A DNA stretch of 64,000 nucleotides from Rhipidocladum racemiflorum (GCA_036346355.1 CM070585.1:2743001-2807000); one strand, 5' to 3'. Positions 43,804 through 56,700 are shown, numbered from the stretch's first letter. Program-made: numbers and translations. The notes: generated by a model from the sequence alone, not told the origin.

Positions 43804-46800
43804 ATGGGGGGAGGAGGAGTGGTGGAGGAGAGGAAGGTGGTGGACTTGGAGGACGGGGAGGGGGAGGAAGGGGACGAGGCGGCGGGGTCGATCAGGGAGA
43901 CCCGGATGCTGCCGAGGATGCCGGTGCGGGTGCTGCTCGCCGAGGGCGACGACTCCACGCGCCACATCATCTCCGCGCTGCTCCGCAAGTGTGGCTACCA
44001 AGGTGCGCATCAACGCCCGCGCGCAACAGTTATTTGTTTGATCGTGTCAATTTGCTTGTTCTTCGAATTCGTCGTCGGTGATTTAATTAGACTATATAGG
44101 GGTTAACAGCGGCTAATTACACGAGCATGGGATGAATCGTATGCAGAATGGAGTGTTTTTATTGATTTGTACTTTGTAGAGATGGATTTTTTTTTTCGAA
44201 TTAAGGGCAGGAGCTCTGCCGAATTCATTAAGAAAGAAAACTGAGTTTAAAAACAATGGAGCTGGCAGAAAACAAAAGAGTGTAGAGCTAGAACCGGGGC
44301 TAGGGAAAAAAACAAATACTAGGGCAGAGAAGAAAAACAACAACGCCCAGACCCTGAGCGGCAACAAGTAAGCAAGGCTAGCAGCTACTCAGAGGAGACT
44401 GGTCTCCTAGGTGGAACAAGGTGAAATCTTGGATCGTTTTGTAGAGATGGAATTTTGTCATGCTGTTTCTTGTGCGGTGAAAAAAGATGCCAGCTTTGGA
44501 GGCGCCGATGTTTCTGGACGGTAAAATTGGGAGATAGATGCCGATTTTACTGAGCTGAAGCCGGTCTGTGGGGTATGGCATTACTGTGTTGTGATGACTC
44601 GTGATCTACCTTCCACACGATATATGTGTCAGATATGCTAGTTTTAATTTCTAGCAGGCAGTAGCAGTGGTGTTTTTTTTCCCTGAAAATTCACCAAGGA
44701 CTATGGCTTGGCATTCACTGAAGAAGAAGAACAGTAGCTACGTACGCACATCTCCACACACACGAGTGCAAGGTCCTGCAAGCGTGTGCGTCCTAACGCT
44801 GGTGGGCGAGGCGCATAGCTGGCGCCCTTACCGACCGAGCTGAGCTCGGTCCTCGCAGTAGTGGTATTGAACTATTGATAGTTTGTTACCTAGTTCCCTT
44901 CCTCTGTTTTTGATTTCAACTAGTGTTGCCAGAACTACTGCAGTGGATGGCCACATTGCTCTGCAATTTAGCACTTGCACGTGCCAAATAGCAACTAGAA
45001 CTAGAGTTTAAAACTATAGTCGTTGGCACATGGGAGCATCTGGTGTTAAATTATACTCGTGAGTAATTGGAAGTGTATATGTCAAAATTGTACGCTAGTA
45101 GTATGTTTTGAGCATAGCCAGAAATATGCTGAAAAAATGCAAAAAAAGAAAGAAAGAAAGATTCAAAGTAAAATTCTTAGAGAGGTGCTTCTATGCTCTT
45201 CCTTCTAGTACAAGTTGCACAAATCTTGAAGCAAGCGAAGGGGTAAGTAATCACCATCTACCCTTTATTTATGCTTTAATAGTTGTGCAACTTTTAAAAG
45301 GAAGAGCATAGAAGCACCTCTCAAATTCTTATGTTTGGTCTACGGAGATATTTTTTTTTAAGAACCTCCTAGTTTTCTATAAATTGATAAGGAAATAGCA
45401 TTTTCCAGCAGCCTTACGCACCATGTTTGTTCTTGCAGTTGCTGCAGCCTCTGATGGCGTGAAGGCATGGGACATACTAAAGGAAAAATCTTTCAATATA
45501 GACCTTGTTTTAACTGAAGTTGAACTTCCTTTGATATCTGGGTTCCTGCTGCTCTCCACGATCATGGAACATGACGCATGCAAGAATATCCCTGTCATAA
45601 GTATGTTTTAAAATTTAGTCACGTCAATCTTTCTCATGTTTTTAGTTTCTAACGCCACTACTTAGTCTAACGCATTTTGGGGGGCATGCAGTGATGTCTT
45701 CACATGATTCGGTTAGCATGGTTTTCAAATGCATGCTGAAGGGCGCAGCAGATTTCCTTGTTAAGCCGATACGGAAGAATGAGTTGAGGAACTTGTGGCA
45801 GCATGTTTGGAGAAAACAATTGGTAAGACTTTGTTCTTTTGCTTTATCGATCATTACTTAGGTTATGCATTATTCAGAGTGTTACAAAACTTCTTTTATC
45901 CTATTTTACAGGCAAACGGTGGGCCTGATGCGCAGCATATTCAACAAGAAGAAAGTCTTACAGAAAAACAAGAGCGGAAGACTGGAGTGACAAAAGCTGA
46001 AAATGTGATTGAAAATGTGGCCCACAAAATTAGGGAATGCAGTGAGCAAGAAAGTGATGCTCAAGTAAGTTTTAGAATCATTGAACATAATGTTTCTAGC
46101 TGCTCTTCCTTCGTCCTACATATGGTAGCCCATATTTAGTGTATTGACATGTCAAATGCTATTGTACGCTACATGAGGCGTGTGCGCTTGGTCATTTTAC
46201 TTTGCCCAGTCAGGATTGAACAGTAACACTTCCATATCCTGATGTTGGTTCAATTCATCACCCACACAACAAAGCTGATACTAAGTCATGCCAGAGAAGC
46301 TATTTAACCATTTGGATCTGTATTAATTTTAGGGAACTAGTTTTACAATCTTTTAAGTCAGGTGGGTAGTGGAACTGTCTGTTGATTCAGAGTAGTGTTT
46401 CTTATTTGCGAAGTGTCACAGTTCAGTCCTGTTGGGCATGGTAAAATGAAGTACATCTGTCAAGCGGTAAGGTAAGTAATTTTTGGCTGCTCGCAGGATC
46501 AGAATGTGCTACATATGAACTGTTTGATAAACATATGACTTTGTTTTCAAGTATTGAATATTCAATGTAACACTTAATCAGTAATGTGCTCATCTTTGAA
46601 ACATCATTCTGCATGGTCTTGAAATACCTTGTAGTTGGTCGTAGGGACTATGGTTCTCCGTGCTGAATTCAGATATCTTCACTGCTGTTCTGCATGGATT
46701 GATTTTGAGATCCCCTCATGCAGAGTTCTTGCACAAGGTCAGAACTGGAGGCGGAGAGTAAGCACACCAACAACTTCCTGGAGTACAAGCAGACAACAGC

Positions 46801-48492
46801 AAGGCATTTCTCTACTCCTGACCACATGTGTGCTGAGAAAAATGGACAAGCTAAAACTCAAAGTAATAATATTTTCAAATATTTTTAGTTTTACATCTCG
46901 TTTGTTTGCAGGCATTTTACTAATTTTACCAACTTGTGATGTGGCAGCAACTAAAGATAATAACTTAATTCTGAGGAGAGAAGGGGATTTATCACCAAGG
47001 AGGACACATTCGAATGATAATAACTTTGAGAAAGCTTCCAGGGTTGTCGAGCTAGTTCATATTACTGATAATCAGCAGAAGCATAACACACAGAGGGAGG
47101 TGGATAGTATGAGAACAGCTTCACAAGGAAATGATGACAAGTGCTTCTCCATCCCTGCGCACCAGTTGGAGCTGTCTCTCAGAAGATCTGACTATAGCAC
47201 ATTAGAGAACCAGGAAAAAAATGAAAGAAAAATGCTGAACCACTCAACTTCATCCGCATTTTCCTTGTAAGTGTTTCTTCACTTGTTATAGTAAAGGCAC
47301 CTTTTCTATTCGTAGGACAGCTGTAAACTAGCTCAAGTTTAGTTGCTATGTTCATGTTGAATTTTTTGTTCTATTGTAGTATATCCGAATATTTTCCAGT
47401 TCTTTAATATTTCTTGTTGGCCATGATATGGCCTTGCAAGCATAAAGGTCATACCACAAACTTTGGCATGGAATTTCTTGTAGTGCCTTTATTACTGTGA
47501 TTTCCTGCACAATTTGCTTCTTTTCACAGTTTCACAAGAATCAACATATGAGATCTGACAGCTGTTGACCTTAAAAAAGATCTGACAGTTGGAATTATTT
47601 CTTATTTACAGGTACAACTGCAGGACTGCATCCTCTTTTGGTAACGCTGGTGATGCTCAGACAGGCAGCACCTCAGCAACACACACGGATCTGGAAAACA
47701 AAAATGGAGATTCGGCTGCTCCCTCTCAAGACAAGGCAGGAAAAAATCGCCCCCCTATTAGAGTTGTACCATTTCCTGTTCCTGTTGGAGGCCTCACATT
47801 TGATGGGCAGCCATTCTGGAATGGTGCACCTGTGGCATCCCTTTTCCATCCACATTCAGCTCCTCCCATTTGGAATAGCAAAACATCCATGTGGCAAGAA
47901 GCAACCACACAAGCGACTTCATCGCAGCAGAAGTCGCAACAAAATGATCCAAAAGATGAAGATTCTATGCAGATTGAAAACACAGATGAGCAAATGGTTC
48001 CAAGTCCCCCTAATGCAAATGGAAAACATCTGCGTGTTGAAATTCCTACAGATGAGCTGCGGCATGTTTCTCCTATGACCGGTGAAAGCGGAAGTAGTAC
48101 TGTGCTGGACACTGCCAGAAATATTCTCAGCGGCAGTGGCTGTGACAGCTCTTCCGATCAGGTCACCGCACCTACTGAATCATCTAATACATTCAAGGGT
48201 GTTCCTGAAAATCCAAGCACCGAGGGCTCACATCACCTGAGCCAACGAGAGGCTGCACTGAACAAGTTTCGGCTGAAGAGGAAAGAGAGATGCTTTGAGA
48301 AGAAGGTAGGCACAGCAAATAATTTTACCTTTCCACTTCAATCCATATCTTGGTATCACCTACTAGGAGCTGTGGTTTACATTTTTACATCTTGTGCAGG
48401 TGCGGTATCAGAGCAGGAAATTACTTGCAGAGCAGCGACCGCGGGTTAAGGGTCAGTTTGTTCGGCAAGATCATAGCATACAAGGAAGCTAG
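43804..48492 (+). CDS. PRR95: Pseudo-response regulator, PRR5/9 clade (PRR95-like)
   Basis: A circadian-clock transcriptional repressor acting in the nucleus. Coding exons read from splice signals and frame: 43804-44002, 45439-45600, 45692-45822, 45912-46064, 46724-46862, 46948-47266, 47612-48305, 48400-48492, giving 629 residues; the phases all close. The pseudo-receiver domain is at residues 40-160, with the phospho-accepting Asp replaced by Glu ([10 protein letters not shown]93) and the conserved LVKPIR Lys present. The C-terminal CCT domain (about 580-622) is split over the last two exons ([20 protein letters not shown], then [20 protein letters not shown]). The middle is Ser/Asn-rich, as in PRR repressors. 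Length is near that of rice OsPRR95, and SGR and a GAUT gene lie downstream as in rice, which supports the name over other PRR5/9 members. Intron 1 carries two transposon insertions but all splice sites look intact. Confidence 0.92.
44187..44437 (-). mobile_element. 5'-truncated LINE in PRR95 intron 1, 14-bp TSD
   Basis: TTTGTAGAGATGGA occurs at 44173-44186 and 44438-44451. The 251-bp insert starts with a T run on the plus strand (a poly(A) tail on the minus strand) followed by GGCAGGAGCTCTGCC and a TTAAGAAAGAAA-type tail region, as in grass LINE 3' ends. Confidence 0.82.
45180..45322. mobile_element. MULE-type MITE in PRR95 intron 1, 9-bp TSD
   Basis: AAATTCTTA lies at 45171-45179 and 45323-45331. 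The 143-bp insert has perfect inverted ends of about 25 bases starting GAGAGGTGCTTCTATGCTCT, and the inner arms stay complementary (TTGCACAA). A 9-bp duplication points to Mutator-like transposition. Confidence 0.85.
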
Positions 48493-49090
48493 GTTTGATC
48501 AAGCTACGGGTGACAGGTGGTGCTTGTGCTGCAAGTATCCTGGTGGTCAGTGCCAGATTTTGTTTAAAGAGTGAAGTAGATTTCACTGACATCTGAATAT
48601 CCACTCCACTGTATTCTCAAGTTAAAGCTTGTACTGTTTATATGGGCTAACTTGTCGTAGATCAGGCCCTGGACCTGGTACATCGTAGGTATTGTCAGTA
48701 TGCGTTAGAGAGCACGTTGGCATTCTGTTTCAGGTCAAGGTAAGATATCTGTATGCTGTAGCGCCCGTGCTTAAGCCTTGTAACTAGCCAAATTGTGCTG
48801 CTTTCGATAGACATGTTCTTTCTGTGGCTGTAAGGTGTGAAAGGATGTCTGAAGACATTGTTCTTGTGCGTACAGTTTCTTGCACTAAACATCGTTGTCG
48901 TAGTTTATGTTAAAAGAGTTGAGCAAAAATTGTATCTTTGTTTGCCTTTAGTACTTGGAATCGAGGGATGCTTTTCTTAATAGATTCATGTTTTACGAGC
49001 TGTCTATATAGAATTCGGTCCATTTGGGTTGGAACTCATGTTCTTGCACAAAGTCTTCCATGGAAAATACTCAGTTGGAAGTCCTAGTAC
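48493..49090 (+). other. PRR95 3' UTR and flank
   Basis: No coding sequence. The PRR95 transcript probably ends within about 400-500 bases; no canonical AATAAA was singled out. Confidence 0.4.
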
Positions 49091-49169
49091 TAGTTCGGTT
49101 TGTCTAGCGGCCTAGCCGCAGACGGCGGGCAGACATCACTTGCCATGGGCGGCTACCGCGCGCGCACAT

Positions 49170-49667
49170 TTACCCCAAACGTCGCACGACAGCATGTGTG
49201 TGCCAGACAGTTTCCATATGTATGCGAAAGAGCGGCGACTCCTCAGACGCCTCCAGAGCGGGGAACGTCTGCACGAGGCGGCTCCTTCCGCACGCGGCGC
49301 ATCCCGCGGCCTCGAACCCGAACACCAGATCGATGCACCTGCGCAGCTCGTCGTCCATCACGCTCCGTCCCCGCCGCAGCGCGGAGCCCCTGCGATGCAG
49401 GCCCCGCCGCCGCTCCCACGCCTCGTCCGCTCGATGTCGGGAGACCACGAGTTCGGCTCAGGTAAGGATGGCCCTTGGCCGGGACGGGAGGGCGACGACG
49501 CCTGTCGGCTTGGGGCCGCGCCGGTTGCCGGTAGGTGGCGGCGCCGCTGGTGCGAGGTCGCCGAGGTTTGCCGTGCTCGAGTCGGCAGCCGGACTGCCGG
49601 TTGGCCCGAGTAGGGTTAGGGTTTGCTTGATTGGGGATTGGGAATGGGGATTGGGGAACGAAGACAA
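49170..49667 (-). CDS. Hypothetical GC-rich ORF, uncertain
   Basis: The minus strand has an open frame at 49448-49170 including MDDELRRCIDLVFGFEAAGC and a CAAC pair, preceded by another open frame at 49667-49458. A plus-strand CAG-GTAAGG donor-like site at 49461 could instead mean an exon on the other strand. I do not recognise either product. It may be a short gene, a gene relic or a GC-rich chance ORF. Confidence 0.25.
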
Positions 49668-49709
49668 AGTGAATGGCTGAAGCCGCCCGTGCGCGATGTG
49701 TGAGCCGGG

Positions 49710-49961
49710 TAGGGGTGCGGACCGTGCGGTGCGGGACTGGGCTAGTGGGCTTATGGGCTAACAAGTGTGAATGAGCAAGCGATGACTAGCCCAGCGTGAC
49801 ATCGGTTTTATCGGCTATTTCGGTTTCTAAACTTCAAAAACCGAATAGTATTGGAATAAAAACCGAACCGCATACCGAAAACCGAATTAACCGAATTTTT
49901 CGATTAAATCGGTTCGGTTCGGTTTGGTTTTTTGGTTTCGGTTTAGAAGTGCCCACCCCTA
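49710..49961. mobile_element. Possible hAT-type element, CCGAACCG-rich
   Basis: Left end TAGGGGTGCGGACC and right end (reverse-complemented) TAGGGGTGGGCACTTC frame 250 bases of AACCGAATT / CGGTTCGGTT repeats, typical for short grass hAT elements. The 8-base flanks do not match, so it is either degraded or two unrelated ends. Confidence 0.45.
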
Positions 49962-49963
49962 CC

Positions 49964-50665
49964 AAAAATACCTCGGAATTTTTTGTATGCCCGATTTCTC
50001 ATCAAAAAAAATCCAATACACGTTTTTCATGCCCCATTTTTGTCCCGGAATTTTTCCAGAAAAAGCCAAAAATAAAATCCAAAATTCCATTCTTCACCCA
50101 AATTATATTAAAATCTTTTTTAGCCCGATTTTCTACAAAAATTCCAACTTTTTCCGAGAAAAACGCTCCGAAATTTCTTAGTCTACACAATGGTTTGCTT
50201 CACCGACCGGCCGATTTTTTGAGAAGCACATAGAAATTTCACACCCAATTTCATCCTAATCCAAAATTTTTTTACAAAAATACCTCCTCGGAAATTTTCG
50301 TAGGCTCGGTTTCTCACAAAAAAAATTCCAATAAACATGTTTCATGCCCAAATTTTGTCCTGATCTATTTTTTCCAGGAAAAAAAACAAATTCGATTCCT
50401 CACTTGATTATACAAAAAAAAACTTTTTTGCGCCCGATTATCTATGAAATTCCAACTTTTCCGGAGAAAAACCACCTGACATTTCTCAGCCTACACAAAG
50501 GTTTGCTTCACCACCGGTTTTTTTTATGAAGAAGCACCTACAAATTCAAAAAAATTACATCCAAATCTTTTTCTTGTGAAAAATCTCTAGAAAAACAAAA
50601 TCATGTGAATTCCCCCCTTAGCTAGGTGACGACAGGCGCAGCATGCGCCACAATGATGCTTTTAG
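49964..50665. repeat. Diverged tandem repeat (about 311 bp, two copies) with Helitron-like end
   Basis: AAAAATACCTCGGAA-type sequence at 49966 and 50277 begins two collinear AT-rich units that share TTTCATGCCC, CCCGATT(T/A)TCTA, ATTCCAACTTTT and TCTACACAAnGGTTTGCTTC. The block ends in GGCGCAGCATGCGCC (50635-50649), a hairpin, then TTAG-T at 50662-50666, close to a Helitron 3' end (CTAG-T) with one change. It is related in style to 41480-42788. Confidence 0.5.
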
Positions 50666-52045
50666 TTTATCTTTAATGGTTGGTATAATTTGGGGGAGGA
50701 GATACGGATCGTTGGATCTCCATCCCACGTTACGTATTCGGTTACTTATGAAGAGTCTACATATGGCATCTTCACTCATCAACAAAGTTAACATGAGATG
50801 ACTGTTGTAAAATATAGTCGTTCACCTGTACCAATCAACAGCACATCCACGAGAACACATGAACAAAGTATATGTCAATGTTCTTCCTCTTGCCCAATAT
50901 ATATTAGAAATATCTAGAGATATATTCAGATTCACCCATGAATAGATAGAGTTCTTCTAAACTTAGACCAAAATTCTATCTGTATCACAACAATGACCAG
51001 GAATAGTAATAGAGAAGCGGGAGATTTAATCATTTGACCTCTTTTTCATGGTGCAATTGATCATGTGGCTCCAGGGAACGCATGTTAGTGACACATCATA
51101 AGACAAATAATCAATGGCACAGATAAAGAGGACAAATCATCAATTGTTCCTAGCATGCCAAATGGTAAACAGTAATGACGGCACCCAAGCTCAACCACAC
51201 GATCCAGTCGAAACGTCATCCATTGATCACAGCCATCCAAACTTTTCGTGACATCCTTACCTTGCTCAGAACCGTTAGATGCCTGTAAGCGAAAGTATAT
51301 CTTCCAACCTTCACCGTCCGATAATTCCGACCTACCGGATAGGTTCTCACGAATACTCTGTATATTAAAATCTCATAGATTTTTCGGTCTCTCCGTGCTC
51401 ACTCCGCGCGTGACCACGTCGTCCATTTAGCTCACCTGATAATAGGATTTAAGTATTTTATCACCCTTCTTTAAATATAACAGCCGTGTAGTGGAGCAGT
51501 AGCACGGTTTCCTCCCGCCAAATCCATCGCGGAATTGACTCCCGTCCACGCCCTGCGCGATTTTTTTTCCCCAGGCGCGGCGCCGGCGCGCACCTGAGCC
51601 CTCACGCCGCCGCCTCACCTCCTCATAGATGTCGTCCCCTCCGCTCGCTTGCTTTGCCGCCGTTGCTCGCCGTCGGGAGGTTTCTCGGCCTGGAAGGCCC
51701 CCGGAAAGTTCCGTTTTGCGCACGCGCGCTCTCCTCGTCGACGCGTGCTCGCTCCGCTGCCTGCTTGTGAATCTGACAATACGTGTTAGGCGAAGGCCGG
51801 GACAAGAGTTAGCGACGCTACGAGTAACGTGTCGGCGAGAGCTGGATCGCGCCGCCGTCGCCATCGCGAGGCGCGGACGTGGACCAACACCTCACTCAAA
51901 AGCGCTCGTCGGAAAGCCACCACACACAAGCAAGTGGTGCCTTCGAAGCATCACACGAACGTGCTTCACACGCTTGCCCACGTTGCCGTGTTCGCCCAGC
52001 CCCGGAAGCCACTCCTGCTTCCTGACATCGACGGCAGGTTGCGGG

Positions 52046-52046
<1 letters not shown>
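50666..52046. other. Intergenic, including a GC-rich block with no recognised gene
   Basis: 50666-51430 is ordinary AT-rich sequence. 51490-52030 is GC-rich with long open frames on both strands (145 codons minus, 175 codons plus) rich in Arg, Ser and Ala; neither shows a known domain. It could be a degraded first exon. Confidence 0.4.

Positions 52047-52105
<59 letters not shown>
52047..52105. repeat. (AT)n microsatellite
   Basis: About 29 uninterrupted AT dinucleotides. Length is likely to vary between individuals. Reading frames across it give meaningless Ile-Tyr repeats. Confidence 0.97.
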
Positions 52106-52108
<3 letters not shown>

Positions 52109-53121
52109 CTGCATGGATTCGTGTTATCTATCCTTGCAAATTTTTGGAACAGATAAGTGCTGAGTCTCATGTGCCGAGTTTACGAAAGATTTAAGGTCAT
52201 GCTTTTACTGAAAGCCCAGACGACAACGTAAAGAACGTAAACTATGAACATAGTACATCAACTATCTTCAAAAACCAACAGCTTATCTGACGCTCACTAT
52301 GCTGGTCGTAGAGATCTTAAGGACAGCCGTTACACCAAAGACCACATGCATAACAAACTAAATCCAGATGAAGATTCACATGCCACTCTACTCTTCATCA
52401 CGCAAGCTTCGTAATTTTCCCGAGATTGTATAGTTCTTTTGTTCCACTTCCAGCAGCATATCCTTCTTCAGAAGATTTTGCCAACGAGAAAGAAAAGACA
52501 ATATTTTGAGAGGTACTTCTATGTTTTTTTTAAAAAAAAAAATTACATAAATATTATAGCATGAATGAAGGGCTGGATTAGCAATAACTAATTAAAGATT
52601 TTTCTGTGTGTTTCCCATCTGACTTAATCTGTCGACATACGACTAGAGTAAAAAAAAATTCAAGAAACGAAAATAGGCATGGAAAATGCGACTTATATTC
52701 TTTTCGTTTTTGGATTGTTTCCCACCTAATTTTAAGGAGAGAGAAATAAAATGGATAAAGTTTCGCAGATAATTGAATTTATCTGCATACTAAGGCTCAT
52801 CTGTCCACGATAGGAGGCTAGCAGATAACACAGGAGTCTTTGTATTCCTATCTTCCGACTTACGTGTCCGTACAAATATGGCCAGGGGTTAGTGTGATGA
52901 ATGTTTCTTCTTTAGTCAGACAGAGAGACGGATTCTACTGCATCGCTTGCATTCCAAACTGAAATCCCATCCATCACGTAAGATATCGGCCGAAAACCTC
53001 CAAACAATTCCTTGTTCTAGGTAACACGCACGCGCGGCACACACCTGACCAAGCCACAGCAGACCACGCGACTACCGTTTCTTCCCACACCCATACGCCA
53101 TATTTTGCCAATTTTTTCACC
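52106..53121. other. Distal upstream region of SGR
   Basis: No gene or defined element. A lone GAGAGGTACTTCTATG at 52509 resembles one end of the MITE in PRR95 intron 1, but no partner end was found. Confidence 0.4.
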
Positions 53122-53331
53122 GGAACATATCATGTGCACATAAAGCCATTGTGCACATATGCAAACATTAAATCTAGACCGTTCAAATTCTATCTAACGG
53201 TGACTTGATCGGGAGTAATTGCAAAATGTTTGCACATATGATTTCGAGTCACCGTTGGATGAGATTTGGACGGTCCAGATTTAATATTTGCATATGTGCA
53301 CAAGGACTCCATGTGCACAGGATATGTTCCC
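53122..53331. mobile_element. Fold-back MITE with about 85-bp inverted repeats, upstream of SGR
   Basis: The left arm starts GGAACATATCATGTGCACAT and the right arm, reverse-complemented, starts GGGAACATATCCTGTGCACA; complementarity extends about 85 bases each side to AACGGTGACT. The flanks TTTTTCACC (53113-53121) and CTTTTCACC (53332-53340) match at eight of nine positions, so a Mutator-type 9-bp duplication is likely. It lies 395 bp upstream of the SGR ATG. Confidence 0.8.
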
Positions 53332-53725
53332 CTTTTCACCTTCTTCTCCGCGCCAAGCCGAGCCGAGCCGAGAGGCGAGGCGAGGCGAGGTGGGTGAGAG
53401 AGAGAGAGAGAGTCCGCAGCTTGCCCGCCCGCGCGCGCAACCTTCCTTGTCCCTTAGTCGCTCTTATAACTGGAGCACCGAGCTTGACCGACAAGCCAAT
53501 CAGCAGCCAGCCACAGCCGGGAAGCGACCAAACCAAACGGCAACGCTACTGTGTACTGCGCACGCACCTACCTCTCTGTCTGTCCTAGGCAGCTAACTAA
53601 ATTTGATCGTTTCTTCCCGTTGAGGCGTGCAAGATTCGTCGTGCTTTGCTTTGCGGCCAGCTTTCCTTTCTTGGTCCTGATCTTCCGGCGAGTTTTGGTA
53701 GGTTCCAAGGTTGAGGGAAGCAAAC
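53332..53725 (+). promoter_or_regulatory. Proximal SGR promoter and leader
   Basis: Contains repeated GCCGA/GGCGA units (53350-53390), a GA run at 53396-53412, and a TATA-like CTTATAAC at about 53463, 263 bases upstream of the ATG. No ABRE or NAC site is obvious in this short stretch. Confidence 0.35.
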
Positions 53726-56700
53726 ATGGCAACTGCTACCACCTCTGCTGCTGCTTCTCCCATGTCCCTGCTTCCGATCTCCCAGCTCAAGCAGCAGCGG
53801 CTCGCCGCGGGATCGGTGGTCGTGTTCGGGCGGCGGCCCAAGGACGCGCTGCGGCGGCGATACGTCGTGCCGGTAAATTAACCATCCGTTCCTGCCGATC
53901 TCTTGTATGATTTTTTTGTCGTGAGCTCACGAATTGGTCGGGTGCGCGTGCTCTGTTTTGTGCTTCTTCTTTTTTTCTGATAAAAGACGGCGAGGCTGTT
54001 CGGGCCGGCGATCTTCGAGGCGTCGAAGCTGAAGGTGCTGTTCCTGGGGGTGGACGAGGAGAAGCACCCGGGGAAGCTGCCGCGGACGTACACGCTGACG
54101 CACAGCGACGTGACGGCGAGGCTGACGCTCGCCGTGTCCCACAACATCAACCGCGCGCAGCTGCAGGGGTGGTACAACAAGCTGCAGCGCGACGAGGTGG
54201 TGGCCGAGTGGAAGAAGGTGCAGGGCAGGATGTCGCTGCACGTCCACTGCCACATCTCCGGCGGCCACTTCCTCCTCGACCTCATCGCCGGCCTTCGCTA
54301 CTACATCTTCCGCAAGGAGCTCCCCGTGGTACGTGTCTACGCACAGATCGCATATATACACGTATGATTTCCTGCGGTGCTTCATCGATCGACCCCTTCA
54401 ACCCTTGAACCACAACTTCTTCGTTTTCCTCTCTTGAAAAAAAAGGGAAGAATTTTGGACAACAACTCCGTGGCCAGTCTTTTTTGAATACTAGGGTCAT
54501 TAACAATGGCACGATTTGCATCGCGTTATCAAGCATAATGATTTCTAAATTCTAAAAGATTAGATACAATTAGATACAAGTCACTATACTCGATAATCTT
54601 TATCATCTCCATCTTGACTCATATATGTTGAAAGGGAGATTTGATTGTTTATCACGAAGTTGATGTGCACTTGGTAATTTGTCATGCTATGTTTCATTGA
54701 CATGTGACCCTTGGGCGTAAATGTCAGTTAAACATGGCATGGTAAATTATCAAATGCACATTAACTTTATGGCAAATAATCAATTATTCCATATTGAAAT
54801 TACCGTGCTCTTTTAAGAACTCACTCTAAATCGGCTCTACATTTTTTCTATTCTTTTTTTTTTCACTTTTGGAAGTGCCCTCACTACAAGGGTTTATGCA
54901 CATCACCGTAACGTACATGTTGGTTTTCAGGCTTGGCCGGCCAAACCCTTCGCCCAAGAGCCCTTTCTTTTTGTAGTTTAGTTAACCATATTTCCTGTTC
55001 TTACAACCATCCATATCATAGGTTTGTAGCGCATCCGAGCTCTACTCACTCGTTGGTACCTCGTGGTTAGTCCGACCAAATTTTCTTTCCTCCAACAACT
55101 TGTATATTCATCTTTGCGTCCGCTAGCTTTTGCAACTATCTTTGCGGTTCTTCACATAAATGTAGTTGATATCTACTATTGATGACACGGTTTCCTTTTG
55201 ATTAGTATTTTTATCGGGCCTTCCATTGGTTGTATTTTTTTTAGGTTTACTCATCAATTAATAAGCGCTATCACTATAGATATTTGCAAGCAACTCTTAT
55301 GACTTCACCTCGAAGTGATACCTCACAATTTTTGAGTTAAAGAGACCTCACATATATTGGGTTCTTTTTTATGCCAAAAATATACTTATCTCCTATCAAT
55401 GTGCGATGTGCTTCATCATAATCTATAATGTAACTGTTCCTACCTCAGTAACTGCACACTCCTTAACTCCATACAATCCGCTAAGTGAACAATTCCATGC
55501 GTTAGACGTAGAGATCCTTTATCAAACTTCTCCCTCACCACACAAATGTGGAAGCAACAACATGAATCTAATATCAATCCATGAAAATTACTTGATTGGC
55601 TAACGATAAGTATGTCCGAATCATATTTTTCTACCACCATTAAGTATGCACCTTTCATTCGCTTCAAACTTGAACAATCCTTAATCATATTATCTTCCTC
55701 GTCACATAGATAACATACACGTGTGCCTTCTTTCCATTTTTCTTCATGTAACTCTTGCTTTTTGTGTGCAACACTTAATGCAGCCAATGCTTGATCATCC
55801 AAGTATAAAGATTTCGATAGCTTTTCGTGGACTATGTCTCCAACAGATATGCAATTGTCTCATTGAAGTTGAGTGTTTTTTCGACGAGAATATTCATCAC
55901 AATTGCTCCTAGGATAGTGGTAGAGATGATGCCAATATAACCACCTTGTCATTCTCCTCAATTTTCTCATCCACACTAGTTAACCATGTGATAAGCTTTT
56001 TGAAGATATTGATATGGTCAACGAACAGTGTACCTTCTTTCATACGTTAGCTATATAGTTATCACTTCAGCATCCATCGCCATATATAATCATTCTAAGC
56101 CTTTCCATAATTTTTTCGATGAATTCTCCTTGATCACTAAGTAATTTAGCTCATCGGAGAGAAATAGACGGATTATACTGATAGCCTTTCCCTCTATCAG
56201 CTTTCAGTCTTATTCGGGCGTCCTTTTCAGATTGTCACATTCAAGAGCATCGACTAACTCTTATTATATAAGGGCATCATTCACTACACATTACCACACT
56301 AAAAATTTATCCACCGTCAAATTTCTGTACTTGATTCCACATCGTCAACATCAACCTTGATTTTATGTCGCCTAACGCTTTACCAACTTTCTTACAAATT
56401 TGATTAATCTAGCATTCGATCTTATACCACTTGTTATACTTTGATACTTTTATATGTACAACAAACCCCAGATCAGATAAGATTTTTTGAGATATGGCAC
56501 GAGTATGCATAGTATCAAAAACAAATAAGTTGAATCTCGTAGAGATAATTAAAATAACAACTTTGAAATAACAAAAGCGAGAGAGAAGATTTGGTAAAGC
56601 CGACCACAAAATCTTAAACATAACCTCAAAAAAGAACAGAGATTGTCACACTCTCATGGCTCTCTCAAACCTTTAGGACAATTAGATTGGATTCTTGTCC

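Noticed and set aside
44800..44870. CCGAGCTGAGCTCGG palindrome in PRR95 intron 1 as a regulatory site
   Set aside because: Too short and isolated to support a claim.
47673..48112. Minus-strand ORFs within PRR95 exon 7
   Set aside because: Antisense shadows of the coding exon.
48350..48574. Separate short ORF at the end of PRR95
   Set aside because: Overlaps the last CCT exon in another frame.
51829..52194. Open frames with Ile-Tyr runs
   Set aside because: Translation of the (AT)n microsatellite in several frames.
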